This document shows positions 17,321-24,933 of a stretch of DNA of 64,000 nt, piece after piece (position 1 is the stretch's first letter; every line of letters begins with the position of its first letter). The stretch is from contig NZ_VLKR01000018.1 of NCBI RefSeq assembly GCF_007830445.1, positions 1 to 64,000 on the forward strand, written 5' to 3'. The notes under the pieces were generated by a model. It had not been told where the DNA came from. It made no database searches and saw only the letters and a program-made list of their open reading frames with translations. A program made the position numbers and the translations under genes. This DNA is from Sphingobacterium siyangense. GTDB lineage: Bacteria; Bacteroidota; Bacteroidia; Sphingobacteriales; Sphingobacteriaceae.

Positions 17321-18865
17321 ATGAAAGATCGTATATTCAGAGATTGGTTGAGTTCAGGTTGGGAATTGTTCTTTCTGTTTCTACTCAATATTTTATTTTC
17401 GTTCAATAATGGAATCCCAACTTCCATTAACACGTATGTCATGAATGGATACGCCGGTATCACCGCAGATTTGAGTATGGCTACATATTGTTATTATGCG
17501 GGAATGGTATGTGCCATACCACTGGTATTTAGGTTGTTGAAATTATTTTCCAAAAAGACGATATTAATTGTATCTATCTTCATTATCCTCGCTTCCAATG
17601 CGGTTTTGGAACATGCCAATAATGGTGTCAACATCTGTATGGCCACATTTTTTATTGGGAGTGCCAAGATTATTGTCACGATGGCTATCATTGGGGAAAT
17701 GATCCCTTTTCTCATGCCACGTGGAGAACGATATCAATTATATGCAGTCTACTACCCCATGACAATGATCATTCCTGCCTTGGCAAGTTATGTATCTGTT
17801 CTATTTGCAACGCGTTTCTATTGGGAAACTGTCTTTTTATTTCAAAATATACTACTTGCAGTAGCGTTGTTAATCTGCATCATCTTTATGAAATCGTCAG
17901 ATTTTAAAAAGGTACCTCTTTATCAATATGACTGGTTTGGAAGTATTTTACTTTGTATTTCATTATTGAATTTTGCCTATTTCAGCACATATGGTCTGAC
18001 ACAAAATTGGTTTCATTCCAGGTTTATTTTGGTCACCGGAATCGCATCGCTCTGTTTTTTTATACTTTTTATAAATAGAAGTGTACTAATCCGAAAATCA
18101 CTCTTAAATTTTGAAGCCTTTTCAACACGGATTCTGCCTATCTCCATTGGAACAATTTTTATTTTCGGCATTTTTTATAGCTCGACCTCGCTGTACTCCT
18201 CCCTTTTGGGAATTACGCTTGGTACAAACCCCTTGGAAGTCGCCGAAATAAATACCTATGTAATTCCTGGTTATATGATCGGCGCAGTAATCGCTTATAT
18301 TTATTTCAAAATAACAAAAAAATGCAAGTTCATTTTGGCATTCTCCGCAGCGTGTTATGCCCTATCTTGCTTTTTCTTTGCAAGGATTATCGACCAACAA
18401 ACAAACACGGCTTTGTTCTATCTCCCTTTGACATTAAGAGGAATGGGCGTGATCACTTCCTACATTGGAATAGGCGTATATATGGCCGGTAATATTCCCA
18501 GCAAATATTACCTCTCTGGCTTAGTATTTTTGATTCTTACACGTTCATTTTTGGTGCCTGTAGTCTGGTCAAACATCATTACTAATTGGTATTACCACCT
18601 ACAGATCCTTAATGCCAATAATCTTGCTGGTATAATCGATCGAACAAATAGCTTGGTGCTACAAAGAGGAAATATAATGAAATCGGTCCAAGTCCAAGCC
18701 TCGCTACTATCCATACGCGACGCCTACTCCGGGCTATTTATTATCGGGGTAATCCTAACGTTATTCATCTTAATCTTCCCTTTTCATTCTTCGCCTATAC
18801 GAAGAGTTTTCGACTGGAAGAGAAAAAATGCAACGAAAGAAGCTTTGCAAATTCCCATTTCTTAG
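17321..18865 (+). CDS. MFS transporter, EmrB-like drug exporter
   Basis: A 514-residue, very hydrophobic protein with about 14 predicted membrane helices, the size expected for the DHA2 (14-helix) branch of drug/proton antiporters. The start codon lies 2 bp after the HlyD gene, so the two are translationally close and should form an EmrAB-type pump. The typical motif A of MFS proteins is poorly conserved, as in other Bacteroidota members of this group. The gene ends at 18865, immediately abutting the stop codon of a convergent methyltransferase gene, with no spacer for a terminator. The substrate cannot be inferred. Confidence 0.85.
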   Translation: MKDRIFRDWLSSGWELFFLFLLNILFSFNNGIPTSINTYVMNGYAGITADLSMATYCYYAGMVCAIPLVFRLLKLFSKKTILIVSIFIILASNAVLEHANNGVNICMATFFIGSAKIIVTMAIIGEMIPFLMPRGERYQLYAVYYPMTMIIPALASYVSVLFATRFYWETVFLFQNILLAVALLICIIFMKSSDFKKVPLYQYDWFGSILLCISLLNFAYFSTYGLTQNWFHSRFILVTGIASLCFFILFINRSVLIRKSLLNFEAFSTRILPISIGTIFIFGIFYSSTSLYSSLLGITLGTNPLEVAEINTYVIPGYMIGAVIAYIYFKITKKCKFILAFSAACYALSCFFFARIIDQQTNTALFYLPLTLRGMGVITSYIGIGVYMAGNIPSKYYLSGLVFLILTRSFLVPVVWSNIITNWYYHLQILNANNLAGIIDRTNSLVLQRGNIMKSVQVQASLLSIRDAYSGLFIIGVILTLFILIFPFHSSPIRRVFDWKRKNATKEALQIPIS

Positions 18866-19615
18866 TTAACTGATATAAATTTCGGTTATATACTTGAATA
18901 CGATACGCTCAGAGATTGCGTACTTATCGAAAAGTGTACGGAGATCGTCATAGAGCGTTTTGTTTTCAGCCTGCTCTTTGGGAAAATAAGATGATGAACG
19001 TACTCTTCCCAAAAACGACCGAAGGTCCAATATCTGTTGATTTGGTAAGGTTACCTTGGTCATTGAACGTGATCCAAAAAATTGTTTGAGATCATCATCA
19101 CTGATATTTTTGTGACTGACAGATTGATAACTTGGTATATGACTGAGCAGAAAATCTTCGTACTCCTGTTGAAAAGCATCGCCGGGATCACGCTGGTTCC
19201 AGACCAGTACAATACGTCCATTTTCTGTGAGAATGCGAGCGAACTCCCTCTTACATGCTTCCCGGTCAAACCAATGAAACGATTGCCCTGCAAAAATGAG
19301 ATCTACGCATCCAGACTCAATAGATGTATCTTCGGCAGTCGCATTCAGCGCGATTAAATTCCGATAGGTTTTAAAATGATGCAGTAAAGATTCACGCATT
19401 TCCCGATTGGGTTCAACAGCAAAAACGTCATTCCCATTTTCGAGAAAAAGTTGCGTAGATAGCCCTGTACCACTACCGATATCGGCAACCAACCATTTTT
19501 TATCCAGCCCTATTTGTTCTTTAAGCACCTGAATAATCTCTTTTGGGTAACATGGTCTAAATTTCTCGTAATCGACAACCCTGTCCGTGAATCTATCAAT
19601 ACTGTTTTTGTTCAT
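18866..19615 (-). CDS. Class I SAM-dependent methyltransferase
   Basis: A 249-residue methyltransferase of the type-11 group. Motif I is VADIGSGTGLSTQLFLENG near residues 43-61, followed by the acidic end of strand 2 (VFAVEPNREM) and the post-II segment DLIFAGQSFHWFD that is typical of a family acting on small molecules. The C-terminal third is poorly conserved and gives no hint of the substrate. The gene begins 17 bp after radC on the same strand and probably shares its transcript. Its stop codon directly abuts the convergent MFS gene. Confidence 0.85.
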   Translation of the reverse strand: MNKNSIDRFTDRVVDYEKFRPCYPKEIIQVLKEQIGLDKKWLVADIGSGTGLSTQLFLENGNDVFAVEPNREMRESLLHHFKTYRNLIALNATAEDTSIESGCVDLIFAGQSFHWFDREACKREFARILTENGRIVLVWNQRDPGDAFQQEYEDFLLSHIPSYQSVSHKNISDDDLKQFFGSRSMTKVTLPNQQILDLRSFLGRVRSSSYFPKEQAENKTLYDDLRTLFDKYAISERIVFKYITEIYIS

Positions 19616-19632
19616 AATAAGAATTGCTGTAA

Positions 19633-20331
19633 CTAGTCGATTATACCTTCATCTTTAAAACTATAATATCCGTTATCGGTAAAGATTAAATGATCGGCAA
19701 CTCTAATATCCATAATTTTAGAGGCTTCAACAATTTTTTGCGTCAGAATTTTGTCAGCATTGCTTGGATACAAGGTGCCCGAGGGATGGTTATGAACTAA
19801 TATAATTGCATGTGCTTTAAGGCTAAGTGCAGATCGTAATATAATCCTGACATCAACTGGCGTAAAATCATTACCGCCGCGTCCGATCAGTTGTTTGTCT
19901 AATATTTTATACCCCGTATTGAGATACAGCGTCCAAAACTCTTCATGGGGCAGATCCTGAAGTATGGGTTTCATAAAGTTGTAAACGAAGCGGCTGCTAT
20001 TTACGAGCTTACGCTGTTCTACGGGCAGGTCGTTTTTCCGGCGTGCGAGCTCCAATGCGGCAAGAATAGCGATAGCTTTTGCCTCGCCTATCCCTTTATA
20101 CATGCTCAGTTCTGAAACCTCCATCATCGAAAGCGTCTGCAGGTTGTTATTGACATCGGCCAATATGCGCCGGCATAATTCAACAGCACTTTCATTTTTG
20201 GAACCAGACCCGATTAAAATAGCCAGTAATTCGGCGTCGGTAAGCGCCCTACGGCCCTGGCTCAATAGTTTCTCTCTCGGACGATCGGCCTCTGCCCACT
20301 CCCGAATGACTAGTTTGTACGGATTTGACAT
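19633..20331 (-). CDS. radC: RadC/JAB-domain protein
   Basis: A 232-residue RadC family protein. The N-terminal third (about 1-80) is a helix-hairpin-helix type region, with LIGSGSKNESA and YKGIGEAKAIAILAALELARR. The C-terminal JAB/MPN-like domain keeps the metalloprotease-type motif HNHPSGTLYPSNAD near residues 178-191 together with the GGNDFTPVDVR segment. Early links to DNA repair were withdrawn, and the biochemical role remains uncertain. A start ATG at 20331 is well placed. It is followed by a methyltransferase gene after 17 bp. This is the widespread chromosomal form, not a mobile-element variant. Confidence 0.93.
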   Translation of the reverse strand: MSNPYKLVIREWAEADRPREKLLSQGRRALTDAELLAILIGSGSKNESAVELCRRILADVNNNLQTLSMMEVSELSMYKGIGEAKAIAILAALELARRKNDLPVEQRKLVNSSRFVYNFMKPILQDLPHEEFWTLYLNTGYKILDKQLIGRGGNDFTPVDVRIILRSALSLKAHAIILVHNHPSGTLYPSNADKILTQKIVEASKIMDIRVADHLIFTDNGYYSFKDEGIID

Positions 20332-20495
20332 CTACAGTTAATTATAATTGGCTAGCGTACATAAATATACAAAAATACTGTTACTTAATATCCTGAGAAA
20401 TACACAATCTATCAATTAAAAAAAATTGGCAATCGGGATTTACTTCACATTTCACTCTGAAACGTTATCTTTGTATTTCATAAAAATTTTTGAAT

Positions 20496-20954
20496 ATGAG
20501 TAAAGCGATTATTAAAACAGAAAAAGGCGACATGACTGTGGAGTTCTACACAGCTGATGCTCCAAATACAGTAGCCAATTTTATCAAACTTGCTAAATCA
20601 GGATATTATGATGGATTGGCATTTCACCGTGTAATCCCTGATTTCGTTATCCAAGGTGGATGTCCAAATTCACGTGAAGGAGCTGCAGGAATCCCTGGAA
20701 CGGGTGGCCCTGGTTATAAAATTGACTGTGAATTAACAGGCGAAAACCAATACCACGATAGAGGTGTATTGTCTATGGCTCATGCAGGCCGTAATACTGG
20801 TGGTTCTCAATTTTTCATCTGTCATAGCCGTAACAACACTGCTCACTTAGATCGTAACCATACTTGTTTTGGAAAAGTTATCGAAAACGTAGACATTGTT
20901 GACGATATCAGACAAGGTGACCGTATTTTATCAATTGAAGTTATCGAAGATTAA
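20496..20954 (+). CDS. Cyclophilin-type peptidyl-prolyl isomerase
   Basis: A single-domain cyclophilin of 152 residues, with no signal peptide, hence cytosolic. The active-site features are present: FHRVIPDFVIQGG with the catalytic Arg, the GGSQFFI block, and the HLDRNHTCFGKV segment. The open frame begins six bases earlier at a TTG, but the ATG at 20496 gives the usual N terminus MSKAIIKTEKG. A TATCTTTG -7 box (20466-20473) lies 23 bp upstream. The next gene, encoding a DUF5606 protein, starts 26 bp downstream on the same strand, suggesting a two-gene operon. Confidence 0.93.
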   Translation: MSKAIIKTEKGDMTVEFYTADAPNTVANFIKLAKSGYYDGLAFHRVIPDFVIQGGCPNSREGAAGIPGTGGPGYKIDCELTGENQYHDRGVLSMAHAGRNTGGSQFFICHSRNNTAHLDRNHTCFGKVIENVDIVDDIRQGDRILSIEVIED

Positions 20955-20980
20955 TTCTTGGAGATTTAAATAGTATTAAA

Positions 20981-21385
20981 ATGAATTTAAGAGCATTAGT
21001 ATCCGTAACTGGTAAACCAGGATTGTTCAAATTGGTTGGACAAAATAAAGGTGGTTTTATTTTAGAAACCCTTGATCAGGCAAAAATTAAAACGGTAGTA
21101 AGTTTATCTTCTACAAAAATGGCGACTTTGGAAGATATCACCATCTATGGTGAAGAAGAAGAAATTCGTCTATTGAATATTTTTGAAACAATCAAAGAGA
21201 AAGGCATCGCTCTGCCAGATACAAAATCTGATGGCGCAACATTAAGAGATTTCTTCCGTGAAGTAGCTCCTGGCCATGATGAATCACGTGTTTATTCTTC
21301 GGATATTAAAAAGGTTATCACATGGTATAACATTATCAAGGAATTCCCTTTATTTGAAGAAGAAGCACCTGCTCCTTTAATGTAA
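20981..21385 (+). CDS. DUF5606 family protein
   Basis: A 134-residue cytosolic protein that I recognise as the Bacteroidota DUF5606 family (opening MNLRALVSVTGKPGLFKLVG). The first 50 residues or so look like a small beta-barrel. The remainder is helical, with a conserved acidic C terminus. No biochemical function is established. It is 26 bp downstream of the cyclophilin gene and ends before a strong bidirectional terminator. Confidence 0.85.
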   Translation: MNLRALVSVTGKPGLFKLVGQNKGGFILETLDQAKIKTVVSLSSTKMATLEDITIYGEEEEIRLLNIFETIKEKGIALPDTKSDGATLRDFFREVAPGHDESRVYSSDIKKVITWYNIIKEFPLFEEEAPAPLM

Positions 21386-21406
21386 ACTTTTACATATATC
21401 CCAAAT

Positions 21407-21442
21407 AAAAAAGGAGTTGATCATGTGATCAACTCCTTTTTT
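21407..21442. terminator. Bidirectional terminator between convergent genes
   Basis: AAAAAAGGAGTTGATCA (21407-21423), a 2-nt loop and the exact complement (21426-21442) form a 17-bp stem with A/T tails on both sides. It separates the DUF5606 gene from the leftward lipoprotein gene. Confidence 0.9.
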
Positions 21443-21452
21443 ATGGTGTTTT

Positions 21453-22385
21453 CTAATGAAACACGACATCAAGTACATTTTTTTCGATGCTGTTTTGATC
21501 TTTGGCCGCGTCAAGTTTAGCATGGGCTTTTGTAACCTCAAATTCTTTGGGTTCAAATTGCTTTTCGACGACAGCTGTGGTTGTAAAGCGCAATAGGGAA
21601 TTTTCATCTTCATTGAGATAGGCATCAATTTCAAGAATCCCTTCGTTTTCATCAAACACATAGGGGTGCAGCAGATTGATTCCCTTCGGGATCCGTGGGC
21701 TCTTCCAAACGACAAATTTAGGGAGCGTTTTATCCATTGCATCAATTTTATTGTAAATGGCCTGCTGACAGGTAATTCCGGCAATTACTTTTGTTTTTCC
21801 GGTCTTATCGATCATATACTCTTTGGGATTTATTCGTATCTGCACTTTCGCCAATCCATTAAGTTTCCCTTCTGGATAGTTCAGTCCTACATTGATAGTC
21901 TCGTTGCCACTATTTGCTAAAAAAGCCTCGCCTGAACCTTTGCTATAATTCACATAATTTTCCAGGCGGTACGTCAGGCCCGCAGCATCAGATTTCGCTT
22001 GTTGTTGATCAAATTTAATTTCCATCTTACGTAAAGGGGCAAGCATCAGCTCCATACGCTGCAGGGGATTTTCAATATCAAAGCTATCTTTCTTCATTTG
22101 TTCCGCCTGGGGTAGCGTGGATATTGCCTTCCACAATGCAGCAGGTGAACTATCTTTGGTCAGATTCATCAACCTGATTAGTTCAGCAAAAGGCATATTG
22201 GGAAAAGTAACTTTTTGTACGATTACCGCAGCATTGATCCGTTTAGAAGAGCGGATATCCGTTGTTGTATTTGATTCTTCATGTAGTTTAACCTCTTTGG
22301 GTGTAGAGGATTGACAATTGTGAAAAAGAAGTACTATGCCTAATAATGGGAAAATTAAGGCGTACTTTTTTAGATATTTTTTCAT
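21453..22385 (-). CDS. Lipoprotein of unknown function
   Basis: A 310-residue protein with a lipoprotein-type signal: hydrophobic ALIFPLLGIVLLFHNC with the cysteine at residue 24, then a Ser/Thr-rich linker. The mature part is mixed alpha/beta; the stretch KTKVIAGITCQQAIYNKID faintly recalls the DUF4412-type secreted proteins, but the match is too weak to name it. It is transcribed alone, with a bidirectional terminator downstream. Its upstream neighbour murA is also leftward but separated by a terminator, so they are unlikely to be one operon. Confidence 0.7.
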   Translation of the reverse strand: MKKYLKKYALIFPLLGIVLLFHNCQSSTPKEVKLHEESNTTTDIRSSKRINAAVIVQKVTFPNMPFAELIRLMNLTKDSSPAALWKAISTLPQAEQMKKDSFDIENPLQRMELMLAPLRKMEIKFDQQQAKSDAAGLTYRLENYVNYSKGSGEAFLANSGNETINVGLNYPEGKLNGLAKVQIRINPKEYMIDKTGKTKVIAGITCQQAIYNKIDAMDKTLPKFVVWKSPRIPKGINLLHPYVFDENEGILEIDAYLNEDENSLLRFTTTAVVEKQFEPKEFEVTKAHAKLDAAKDQNSIEKNVLDVVFH

Positions 22386-22442
22386 ATCTATAGTTGTTTA
22401 AATGTAGTATAGACAAATTTACCTTATTTGATGCAGATATCA

Positions 22443-22476
22443 CAAAAAAAGCCCCAGAATTTATATCCGGAGCTTC
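22443..22476 (-). terminator. Terminator downstream of murA
   Basis: On the minus-strand RNA, AAGCUCCGG pairs with CUGGGGCUU using two G-U pairs and is followed by a run of seven U. The wobble pairs only work on this strand, which supports leftward use after murA. Confidence 0.75.
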
Positions 22477-22513
22477 TTTTATCTTACGCTAGCACATAGG
22501 CTATTCGCATTAA

Positions 22514-23839
22514 TTAATGACCTTTTGGTTCGGCATCGATACGTTTAATATCTGCTCCTAATTTACGCAAGCGTTCTTCGATATCTTGATAGCCACGTTC
22601 AATCTGTTCGATATTGTGGATCACAGATTTTCCTTTGGCAGATAGCGCTGCAATCAATAAAGACACCCCGGCACGAATATCTGGCGAAGTCATCTCAATA
22701 CCTCTCAGGTGGTGTGATTTATTCAGTCCAATAACGGTTGCGCGGTGCGGATCGCACAAGATAATCTGCGCCCCCATATCGATCAATTTGTCGACGAAGA
22801 ACAAACGGCTCTCGAACATTTTTTGGTGGATCAATACGTTTCCTTTTGCCTGAGTCGCCACAACAAGTACTATACTTAATAGATCGGGCGTAAAACCTGG
22901 CCAAGGTGCATCTGAAATTGTCAGGATAGATCCATCGATAAATGTATCGATTTCATACGATTCTTGCGCCGGAATAAAAATATCATCACCACGTAATTCA
23001 AACTTGATGCCTAAGCGCGAAAATACAGATGGAATAACGCCAAGTTCTTCGAAACAGACATCTTTAATGGTGATTTCTGAACCTGTCATTGCTGCAAGTC
23101 CGATGAAAGAACCTATTTCAATCATATCAGGCAACATGCGGTGTGAAGTTCCCCCCAGACGCTCTACTCCTTCGATGGTCAACAAATTAGATCCAATACC
23201 GGATATTTTAGCCCCCATGCGATTCAACATCTTACATAGTTGTTGTAAATACGGCTCACAAGCAGCGTTGTATATCGTTGTTGTCCCTTTTGCCAATACA
23301 GCAGCCATCACGATATTCGCCGTACCCGTTACAGAAGCTTCGTCCAAAAGGATATAACTTCCTTTTAACTCCGTTGCATCAACGTTAAAAAAATGGGTAG
23401 TCGCATCGTACACAAACTTAGCACCCAATTTTTCAAAACCCAAAAAGTGTGTATCTAATCGTCTACGGCCGATTTTATCACCCCCCGGTTTCGGAATAGC
23501 GGCTTTTCCGAATCGAGCCAACAAAGGACCGACAATCATGATAGAGCCACGCAATCCACCACCTTTTTCTTTAAATTCAGGTGACTGGAAATAGTCTATA
23601 TTTATATCTTTAGCTTCAAAAACGTATGTGTCCTTATCTATGCGATCAATTTTAACACCTAAAGCAGCCAATAGATCGATCAACTTATTGACATCCTTAA
23701 TATCTGGGATATTACTGATGGTCATAGGTTCTTCTGTCAGTAAAACTGCAGAAAGAATCTGTAAGGCCTCATTTTTTGCTCCTTGAGGAATAATCTCTCC
23801 CTTTAACGGTTTTCCACCGATTATTTCAAATGCGTTCAT
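22514..23839 (-). CDS. murA: UDP-N-acetylglucosamine 1-carboxyvinyltransferase (MurA)
   Basis: The first committed enzyme of peptidoglycan precursor synthesis: it transfers enolpyruvate from PEP to UDP-GlcNAc in the cytosol. The 441 residues cover both EPT domains, starting MNAFEIIGGKPLKGEI and including GPLLARFGKAAIPKPGGDKIG. At position 121 an aspartate (codon GAT) stands where E. coli MurA has the fosfomycin-reactive Cys115. The same Cys-to-Asp change in mycobacteria and chlamydiae is known to keep activity but block fosfomycin alkylation. A terminator follows, and a structured leader precedes the gene. Confidence 0.95.
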   Translation of the reverse strand: MNAFEIIGGKPLKGEIIPQGAKNEALQILSAVLLTEEPMTISNIPDIKDVNKLIDLLAALGVKIDRIDKDTYVFEAKDINIDYFQSPEFKEKGGGLRGSIMIVGPLLARFGKAAIPKPGGDKIGRRRLDTHFLGFEKLGAKFVYDATTHFFNVDATELKGSYILLDEASVTGTANIVMAAVLAKGTTTIYNAACEPYLQQLCKMLNRMGAKISGIGSNLLTIEGVERLGGTSHRMLPDMIEIGSFIGLAAMTGSEITIKDVCFEELGVIPSVFSRLGIKFELRGDDIFIPAQESYEIDTFIDGSILTISDAPWPGFTPDLLSIVLVVATQAKGNVLIHQKMFESRLFFVDKLIDMGAQIILCDPHRATVIGLNKSHHLRGIEMTSPDIRAGVSLLIAALSAKGKSVIHNIEQIERGYQDIEERLRKLGADIKRIDAEPKGH

Positions 23840-23870
23840 TTATATATAAGTGATATCTTCTTAGTATCTT

Positions 23871-23927
23871 ATCCCGGTTCTTGTATTAGCCTTGGGATAT
23901 TTAGCCTTCCGCCTAACATACCGGGAT
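23871..23927 (-). promoter_or_regulatory. Structured leader upstream of murA
   Basis: ATCCCGGT (23871-23878) and ACCGGGAT (23920-23927) can pair to close a 41-nt region that contains the direct repeat TTAGCCTT twice (23886-23893 and 23901-23908). It lies 32 bp before the murA start codon. It could be an RNA regulatory element or a protein operator. No known riboswitch class is recognisable. Confidence 0.4.
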
Positions 23928-23976
23928 CGGAGACCAAAGAACCTTGTTTTTTTATAAAACAGCGCGATTCTTAAAA

Positions 23977-24031
23977 AAAGAAGGCAATTGTAAAGAAATC
24001 TGTTAATCACTTCGCAATTGCCTGCTTCTTT
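23977..24031 (-). terminator. Stem-loop downstream of the DUF4290 gene
   Basis: AAAGAAGGCAATTG pairs with CAATTGCC plus CTTCTTT, with a 2-nt bulge and a loop of about 24 nt. It lies just beyond the stop codon of the DUF4290 gene, and a T-rich stretch follows on the minus strand. Confidence 0.6.
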
Positions 24032-24049
24032 AAACAAAATCTTTAAGAA

Positions 24050-24880
24050 CTAGCCTCGTTTATTATTATAATTACCCTGCGGCTTTCTGTTTCTGTTATT
24101 GTTGTTATTGTTGTCCCTACCGTAGCTGTTGTTATTATTATCCCTACTGTAGCTGTTATTATTGCTTCCGTAGTTATTGCGCTTCGTATTATTGTTGTTG
24201 TTACTTGTCATACGAGGCTTGCCTCCACCTTTCGACTGGTGACCGGAATTATTATTATTGTTATTGTTATTATTTCCGCCTGAGTTACTGTTAGCCGGAC
24301 CTTTAACGCGATTTCCCGGAGGCGGAGTTTTAAAGTCAAGTTTGGTCAATACAGTACCTTCTGGTAAGGTCAATTGATAACCTGACAACTCTTTGAGATC
24401 CTGGATGATCAACTCGTCCGAAACAGAATCCTTATTCCAGGTCAGGTAAGCCATTTTCATAAAATTGGCGATACCGATAACCATCTGCTCTCTTTTAGCC
24501 TCGTCATTAGCCAATAAAGCCTTTTCAATCATTTTCTCTACGGTAAAACCATAGTGCTTGAATCTAATGGAATGCTGCGGATAGCCCAAATGCTCAACTT
24601 CGTGTTTCACACTTTTCGCTGTAGCAATTGGATAAGGTGAGTCAATATCCAATTTAAAATCAGAGATAATCTGTAGGTGATCCCACAGTTTATGTTTAAA
24701 ATCAGACACGTCTCTCAAATGTGGGTTCAATACCCCCATCATATCGATTACAATCTGCGCATGTTTATTTCTTTCTTCCTTTGTGGGTAAAGTACAGATG
24801 TAATCTACCATATTTTGCACATTGCGACCATATTCTGCAAGGATCAATTTTGGTCTAGTGCTGTTGTAGTCAAAGTTCAT
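24050..24880 (-). CDS. DUF4290 family protein with Asn-rich tail
   Basis: A 276-residue protein. The first 185 residues or so are the DUF4290 domain, which I recognise from its opening (FDYNSTRPKLILAEYGRNVQ) and the helical HAQIVIDMMGVLNPHLRDV. It is restricted to Bacteroidota and of unknown function. The last 80 residues or so are extremely rich in Asn with Gly, Ser, Arg and Tyr, including runs of five to nine Asn, and are surely disordered. This composition is like prion-type or RNA-granule proteins. The encoding AAT/AAC repeats should be prone to length change. The gene sits between a UvrD-type helicase and murA, all leftward. Confidence 0.85.
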   Translation of the reverse strand: MNFDYNSTRPKLILAEYGRNVQNMVDYICTLPTKEERNKHAQIVIDMMGVLNPHLRDVSDFKHKLWDHLQIISDFKLDIDSPYPIATAKSVKHEVEHLGYPQHSIRFKHYGFTVEKMIEKALLANDEAKREQMVIGIANFMKMAYLTWNKDSVSDELIIQDLKELSGYQLTLPEGTVLTKLDFKTPPPGNRVKGPANSNSGGNNNNNNNNNSGHQSKGGGKPRMTSNNNNNTKRNNYGSNNNSYSRDNNNNSYGRDNNNNNNRNRKPQGNYNNKRG

Positions 24881-24933
24881 ATAGCTAATATAAGTACCTA
24901 ATTAAACGATCAAGATGCCGTTTTGGTATTTTA

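Noticed and set aside
19633..20331. RadC as a sign of a mobile element or defence island
   Set aside because: The neighbours are housekeeping genes, and no integrase, repeat or att-like site is seen.
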